From Adiantum capillus-veneris (taxonomy: Eukaryota > Streptophyta > Polypodiopsida > Polypodiales > Pteridaceae): DNA of 64,000 nt. The notes under the pieces are model-generated. The model ran no database searches and had not been told where the DNA came from. It was given only the letters and a program-made list of their open reading frames with translations. Made by a program: the position numbers and the translations under genes. How positions within the stretch are numbered: the stretch's first letter is position 1; every line of letters starts with the position of its first letter. Positions 59,053 through 64,000 of the stretch are shown here, piece after piece. The stretch is from positions 5,243,501-5,307,500 of the forward strand of contig CM043963.1 of assembly GCA_014529385.2 (NCBI GenBank), read 5' to 3'.

Positions 59053-59848
59053 TTTTCTCTCTCATCCCCTACTTGCAAGGCTTGCCCCCTCCTATGTAGG
59101 GATGCATGAAGACTTTGGGACACACCCAAAGCATCCAATTTCCCTAATGTTTGACCTTTGGACACAACCTTTGAATTTTGGAACCATAGCATTTTGGAAG
59201 TCTTAATGGGCTGAACCTTAGCGTCTTTTAATCCCATTGTTGCACATAGCTCTTTTGCAGATGGCCCCCCCTTTGGATCCCTATTGTGGCCGGTCTACTA
59301 ACTTAACCAATATTCTAGCTTTTTCTCCCCTGGCACTTCCCCATATTAAATGATAAGTTTAACATGAGAAAATCATTTAGGAGAATTAGATATTGATTAT
59401 TATGACATTACCTCGACTATGGTGTAGAGAAGATAAAGCATATTCATGAGTCCTTTTTCTTAGCAGGTACAGGATCCCTATGTTACCCTACGACATCGTT
59501 CTAGAATGGATGCTAGTCCATTTGGTGCTTGAGTGCCTGAGGCTGCTGTAAGCATGTCTGCACATTAGTCCTATCAATCTTCCATAGTAGAGTGACAAGC
59601 TCTACTTGGTGTTCGGGAGACGTCGTCTCCGGAAACTTGATCTAAACATGCATACTACTTCATTTTTGTGCACAATAAAGAAAAAGAGAGTGTTATAAGA
59701 CAGAAACTTTGTTCATTTTTAACATTTGTACATTTGCTTACTCTTGGGAAACATTGTAAGCATTGACAAGGTTTAACTTATCCTTTAATTGTATGCCTTG
59801 CATCCATCTAGCATCTTCAAAAGGATAATTTTTAAACTTTATAAGATA
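58054..59848. other. Noncoding stretch between copia-4 and the last minus-strand gypsy
   Basis: 1.8 kb without a supported gene. It contains a (GT)n run at about 59022-59050 and several short related phrases of the CATTGGACCCYTTG type between 58600 and 58930. It probably includes the 3' LTR of the adjacent minus gypsy, but with no second copy in the window I cannot place its ends. Confidence 0.5.
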
Positions 59849-60907
59849 TCATCGGATAGTCTTATCGACTCTTAGTACCTTATCTTCATGTCGGAGAATG
59901 GAGTCGGGCTGCAGCACCTTTTCTTGGTCCTCAATCTCCGGTGGGTCTTCAATAGTTGGTTCTTGAGGTGTCTCTCCTTTGTAAGGCTTTAGTAGGCTCA
60001 CATGGAAATCATTGTGAATAAGCCAATGGTTGGGAAACTTGAGTTGATAGGCCATTTTGTTGATTGGCCTAAGAATCTGGAAGGGACCATAGTACCTTTT
60101 TGCTAACTTAGCATAGTAATTTTGGTGTCCCATAGGATTCTTGCCCGTCGTGTGCTTTAATCCAGCCTTTGGAAATTTGAGTAAGGCCCAATCATATTTT
60201 TTTAAGGCTTGGGATTTTCTGTGCTTGTCAGCAGCAGCCTTTTGCCTTTGCTGTGAGATAGAGATAGCATCCTTAATCTTCTGAAAAGATTCTTGTAGGT
60301 CTCTGCTATACTCATCTGCAGCGAAGATCTTCCCATGTACCTTAAGTAGCAAGGGACTTTTTGATCTTCCCTCAAAAGGTGGTTTTCCCATGGAAGTATG
60401 TACAGTGTTATTGTAAGCATACTCCACTAAGGGTAAGTACTTCTCCCATTGGGATCTTTGATCTACTTCCGTTACATAGGATTTTAGTAGATCAAGAATT
60501 GTTAGGCTAGCTATTTCACTTTGGCCATCCGTTTGTGGATGATAGGCCGAAGAGAAGTTTAGCCTTGTCCCTAAATTCTCAAAGAGACCCTTCCAGAAAT
60601 TACTGGTCATTCTAGGATCTCTATTTGATAGTATGGACATTGGCAAGCCATGGTACTTGAAAATTTGTGAAATGAAGGGGGTTGCCATTTGATGGGCTTT
60701 GATAGTCTTTTTGATATGTATAAAATGATCTTGTTTACTGAACCTGTCTACTATCATCCATATTCCCGTATTCCCATGGATAGACTTAGGCAGTCCAAAG
60801 ATAAAATCCATGGATATGCTCTCCCATGGTGAATTAGGGATTAGCAAAGGTTTTGTCTTTTGGCATACCACACATCTAGAAACATACTCTTGTATGTTTG
60901 CTTTCAT
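59849..60907 (-). pseudogene. Gypsy-4 integrase with partial chromodomain
   Basis: 352 codons, one of the longest open frames here. Zinc-region end YVSRCVVCQKTKP; core SPWESISMDFIFGLPKSIHG (D), PMSILSNRDPRMTSNFW (D; family S-D-R-D changed to S-N-R-D) and YHPQTDGQSEIASLT (E; family E-R changed to E-I). Module AKRYYGPFQILRPINKMAYQ. The tail QEKVLQPDSILRHEDKVLR is the beginning of a chromodomain that ends in a stop. The Asp-to-Asn change and truncation argue against activity. Confidence 0.85.
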
Positions 60908-60949
60908 GGTAGGCCAATAGAAATACGTTTCAATTCCCTTAAGGGTAGA

Positions 60950-61600
60950 CTAAATCCCACTATGCCCTGCATAAGGAGGAGCATGAGATTCATACATTAC
61001 TTTCTCACGGAGTGAGTTAGTAACGCATAGTCTATTGCCATAGAGAAGATAACCATCTTGTAAAGTAAATGGTTTCTCTTTCTTCCCCAATGCAAGCACT
61101 GAAATCACATCTCTAAAATTGGGAGCAATAGCATACTCATCTATCATAGAAGATAGATCATTGTGAGTTGCTATGGAGACCGCATTCACTCTCGGCCATC
61201 TCGAGAGTGCATCAGCTACTTGATTATGCTTGCCAGCAATGTGAGCAATATGAAAATGAAATTTCAAAAGAAAATTTTCCCACCTCATTTGTTTGTTGGA
61301 GAGATTGGTATGTGTCATGAAGTACTTAAGACTTTGGTGATCCATTTGCTGAATGAAAGGAGTCCCCAATAAATAGTGCTTCCATGAGTCTAAGGTATGT
61401 AGAACTGGGAGGAGTTCCTTTTCATATATGCCTAGAGATTTCTCAACAGGGTCGAGCCTTCGACTTTCATAGCCTATGGTGTGCCCTTCTTGGAGAAAAA
61501 TAGCTCCAAGGCAATCACCACAAGAGTCACATTGGACCTCAAATGGCTTTGAGAGATCCGGTAGTGTAACAATTCCTTCCAAAAAAGACTGGTCATACAT
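60950..61600 (-). pseudogene. Gypsy-4 RNase H and integrase zinc-finger start
   Basis: 216 codons: LPDLSKPFEVQCDSCGDCLG (RNase H start), YEKELLPVLHTLDSWKHYLL, MDHQSLKYFMTHTNL and GKHNQVADALSRWPRV. Then the spacer to the integrase finger (YESHAPPYAGHSGI), in frame with the next ORF after a stop at about 60950. RT, expected upstream, is missing because of the junction near 61590. Confidence 0.85.
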
Positions 61601-61842
61601 GGATCCCTGTCACTGACAATTAATTGAGGCATCACACGATACTTAAAGATATTGCTCATGAATATCTTGACCATGTGTTTTGGCTTTATCTTCTTCCTAA
61701 CAGGAATGACATGGGTTGCTTATTAATTCTACAAATGATAGTCCAAATCCCATCATTGCCTATTAGCGTTCTTGGAAGATCAAAGATAAAGTCCATCGCT
61801 ATGCGTTCCCATGGCCTATCAAGGATCGGCAATGTGAGCTAG
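61601..61842 (-). pseudogene. Second integrase fragment joined in front of RNase H
   Basis: On the minus strand ILDRPWERIAMDFIFDLPRT, then IGNDGIWTI and later MPQLIVSDRDPCMTSLFWKE: the integrase core of a related copy. It lies upstream of RNase H, which is the wrong order, and passes into it near 61590. This is a deletion or recombination joint between two copies. Confidence 0.7.
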
Positions 61843-61846
61843 AGAT

Positions 61847-62044
61847 GAGTTACAGCTGAGTGGAGTGGATTTTATGCAACGTACCCACTACGGTAATTAC
61901 CTGCAGCTTCTGCTAGCTAAAAGGCTAGGAGTAGTCAAACGCATCACCATCACCCCGTATGTGCTGAGTGATGAAGGAAAAGTGGAGCCTATGAAAGGCG
62001 ATGACCTCTTGTGGATGTACCGACTCATCTCAACACCGGCATAG
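61847..62044 (+). other. Short open frame of unknown origin
   Basis: 66 codons including the stop: ELQLSGVDFMQRTHYGNYLQ, LLLAKRLGVVKRITITPYVL, ending RLISTPA. The first ATG is ten codons in. Composition looks protein-like, but I recognise no family and no exon signals are clear. It begins at the breakpoint of the gypsy-4 rearrangement. The following 62045-62391 shows no gene. Confidence 0.25.
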
Positions 62045-62391
62045 TAAGAGTATAGGTAAGAGCTCCACCTTCTATGCATCATGGAGAACGGACCAACATC
62101 CTTCCCGTTTAGATTTCTGCAACACATGCATGTGAATATTTATGTAGATAGGAAAATCTTCTACCAGCAAAAAAATTGTGTATCTGTTTGGTGCTGTGGT
62201 GCTAGGAGAAATCCTTAGCTCTCCAAACCCTATTATTCTTCCCATATTGGATTACCATCACTCTTTCAATGTCTCCATTTTTATCATGTTTTAAGTCTAT
62301 CCACCCAACCCTAAAATGGGCCGCTATGAGCCGTCAATGTCATTAAGGTTATAAAAAAACAAAAAAAAAAGTAATTCTCTGAGTTACTACC

Positions 62392-63102
62392 ATGGCAAGT
62401 GTCTCTTTTCCCACATTCAGTGGAAAGAAGGGAGAAGACATCACCACCAATTTTCTGGATTACTTCGACATTGCTTGTATGGTTTCAACAAGGATGACGA
62501 CGTCTCACGGCTACAAATTTTTCCTCTACTAATGAAAGTAGAGGCCAAGTCTTGGTACAATGCTTTGCCCCAAGATACCAAAAACGCATGGATGTACTAC
62601 GTGTTGCCTTTGTGAAGAGGTTTTGTGGAGGCACAACCTCAGAAAAGTTATGGCAGCTGTTGACGAGGTTAAATCAACAAGGTCTGCTAGAGTATGCCAC
62701 TTACGAATTCAAGTTTGTGGATTTGTGGGAGCGATGGGTTGCCTCACTAGAGGAAGGATAAGGAGCTCCTAATTTCCTGAAGAAGGATCGTTTCATTGTT
62801 GGCCTATGGTCCTCGCTTAAAGAGAAGGTGAAGGGGAGCTTCCGTGCAATGTATGAGTTGCAAGTGGAAGTAGCCCTCCTTAAAGACAAGAAGCTGCACA
62901 TGCAAGCAAGAGTCAACGAGTCTGAGGAATTGAGCTCAGTCCAACTAACCCCAGTGACTGCAACAGCCATTCATAGAACTCAACCACAGGAGGCATTAGA
63001 AGAGTAGAAAGACCTTTTGAGCATCTTGAAAGTTTATCCTTGCATCTAGTGCAGCAAGGGCATGCACTTGTCAGAAATCTAGAGCAAGGAGGAGGGCAAT
63101 GA
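62392..63102 (+). pseudogene. Gypsy-5 gag capsid
   Basis: ATG 62392 starts MASVSFPTFSGKKGEDITTN; after a shift near 62478 the Gag pattern continues with LQIFPLLMKVEAKSWYNALP (family AxxWYxxLP), then in a third frame LRVAFVKRFCGGTTSEKLWQ and LEYATYEFKFVDLWERWV. Stops follow near 62759 and 63005. This is the retrotransposon Gag domain with at least two frameshifts. Confidence 0.75.
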
Positions 63103-64000
63103 AGGCAAAACCAAGAGTACCACTGCTATGATTGCAGGGAAGACGGTCATGGAATGTATTACATCCCACATCCAAGAAGGCAGAACTTCAATAGAGGAGG
63201 AAGACAGAATCAAATCTCTCCACCAAGCGCAAGAACACCACCACCCAAGAAACCAGGGCCGATTCCACTGGTCCAAATCCTTCAACCACATGTACAAAAA
63301 CCACCACCACAACCTCTCATTCCACTGCTACCTCCACCACCTATTGTAAACCAAGTGGTGAGTGTTATTAGCCTGGAAGCTAAAGGGAAAGCAAAAGTAG
63401 AAGAACCAGTCCGAGAGAAGAACAAAGGAAAAGGAAAGGTAGAAGAAGTGGATTCCATGGGAGTGAAGCGTGCTAGGCACGAAGCAGCCTCTCAAATGGA
63501 AGAGAAAATGAAAGGAAAAGGCGAGTCTAGCAAGCAGGCATCTAAGCCTTGGTGGAAGATCGACATCGTGGATTTTTCACTTGGTCAGTATGCTAAACCA
63601 TATGACTTAGCTCATGATGTGTTGATGCAAGGTCCAAAGATAACTTGGCCCCAATTACTCCATCTTGCACCAAAAATGAGGAGACAATGGACAAAGATGG
63701 TAAGTACAAGAAGATCAAAACCAAGGATAGCTGGGGCTATCTCTGGGAGGGACCTTCAAGACATCCTACCAACCATGGATGCCCACATCAAGGGGCAACG
63801 TATCTCAAACATCTACATAGATGGTGGTGCACAGATATGCATCATGAGTGAGAAGATGATGCACCATCTTGGCCTAGAGGTAAGTAGGCCGGCACCCTGC
63901 CAAGCCAAATTGGCAAATAATGTAAGAGTAAAATGTGTAGGCATTGTGAATGCAGTTAAAGTAAAGGAATTCAACACAGAAGTGGAGGTAGACATTTTTG
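63103..64000 (+). pseudogene. Gypsy-5 nucleocapsid and protease, open to the window edge
   Basis: 299 codons without a stop from 63103, running off the right edge. A knuckle YHCYDCREDGHGMYY lacks the final Cys (Ile in its place). A Pro-rich then Lys/Glu-rich linker follows (VEEPVREKNKGKGKVEE). Then YAKPYDLAHDVLMQGPKITW (a pre-protease helix common in gypsy polyproteins) and IYIDGGAQICIMSEKMMHHL, the retropepsin site with DGGA. A TGA just before 63103 separates it from gag. The linker's open frame suggests that this copy is less decayed than its gag. Confidence 0.7.

Noticed and set aside
59551-59640. Inverted repeat GGAGAC/GTCTCC
   Set aside because: Six-bp arms with a 3-nt gap are expected by chance in this length of sequence.
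62045-62391. Possible leader or LTR end before gypsy-5 gag
   Set aside because: No primer binding site or TG...CA ends could be found.

Overview
This window looks like intergenic DNA from a land plant with a large, repeat-rich genome. I see no convincing single-copy host gene. Almost all coding signal is retrotransposon sequence: Ty3/gypsy elements, including chromovirus-type and Tat/Athila-like ones, Ty1/copia elements, one LINE-like ORF1, and one possible tRNA-derived SINE head. Plant origin is inferred from the Tat-like architecture, initiator-Met-type primer binding sites (TGGTATCAGAGC) and the chromoviruses. I cannot name the species; a non-flowering vascular plant (fern or gymnosperm) is only a guess.

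Layout, left to right. 1-10.7 kb holds two decayed minus-strand copies of one chromovirus family. Between them, inside (TC)n satellite, sits a compact plus-strand element carrying only a LINE ORF1-like gene (3875-4621). 10.7-39.6 kb is a nest. A tandemly duplicated copia fragment (10.9-11.9 and 37.7-39.6 kb) was split by a minus-strand, gag-only LTR element with 1.5-1.7 kb LTRs (11912-37739). That element was itself split by an 18.3-kb plus-strand Tat-like gypsy element (13752-32088, 5-bp target duplication CCTAA). 39.6-58 kb is a second nest. A copia 5' end (39580-41308) is broken by a gypsy LTR/gag/protease segment (41309-49416), which contains a full-length minus copia (42395-47569) and is followed by a plus copia of the same family (49417-58053). 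The plus copia is split by a young chromovirus (50965-57187, target duplication ATTGT). 58-64 kb has a rearranged minus gypsy RNase H/integrase block and a plus gypsy gag-protease that runs off the window.

The most unusual item is the 18.3-kb Tat-like element. It has (i) a dispersed 24-bp palindrome, eight full copies and three half-sites, in the 5' leader, the 3' noncoding region (spaced 285, 285 and 284 bp) and the LTRs; (ii) a second retropepsin domain in the integrase reading frame, with an intact DSG where the normal protease reads NSG; (iii) two tandem integrase HHCC-type modules; and (iv) an extra sense ORF of about 690 codons in the env position. All elements carry stops or frameshifts, many of the C-to-T/G-to-A type expected from methylated, silenced DNA. 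All boundaries and domain calls were made by eye, without database searches.
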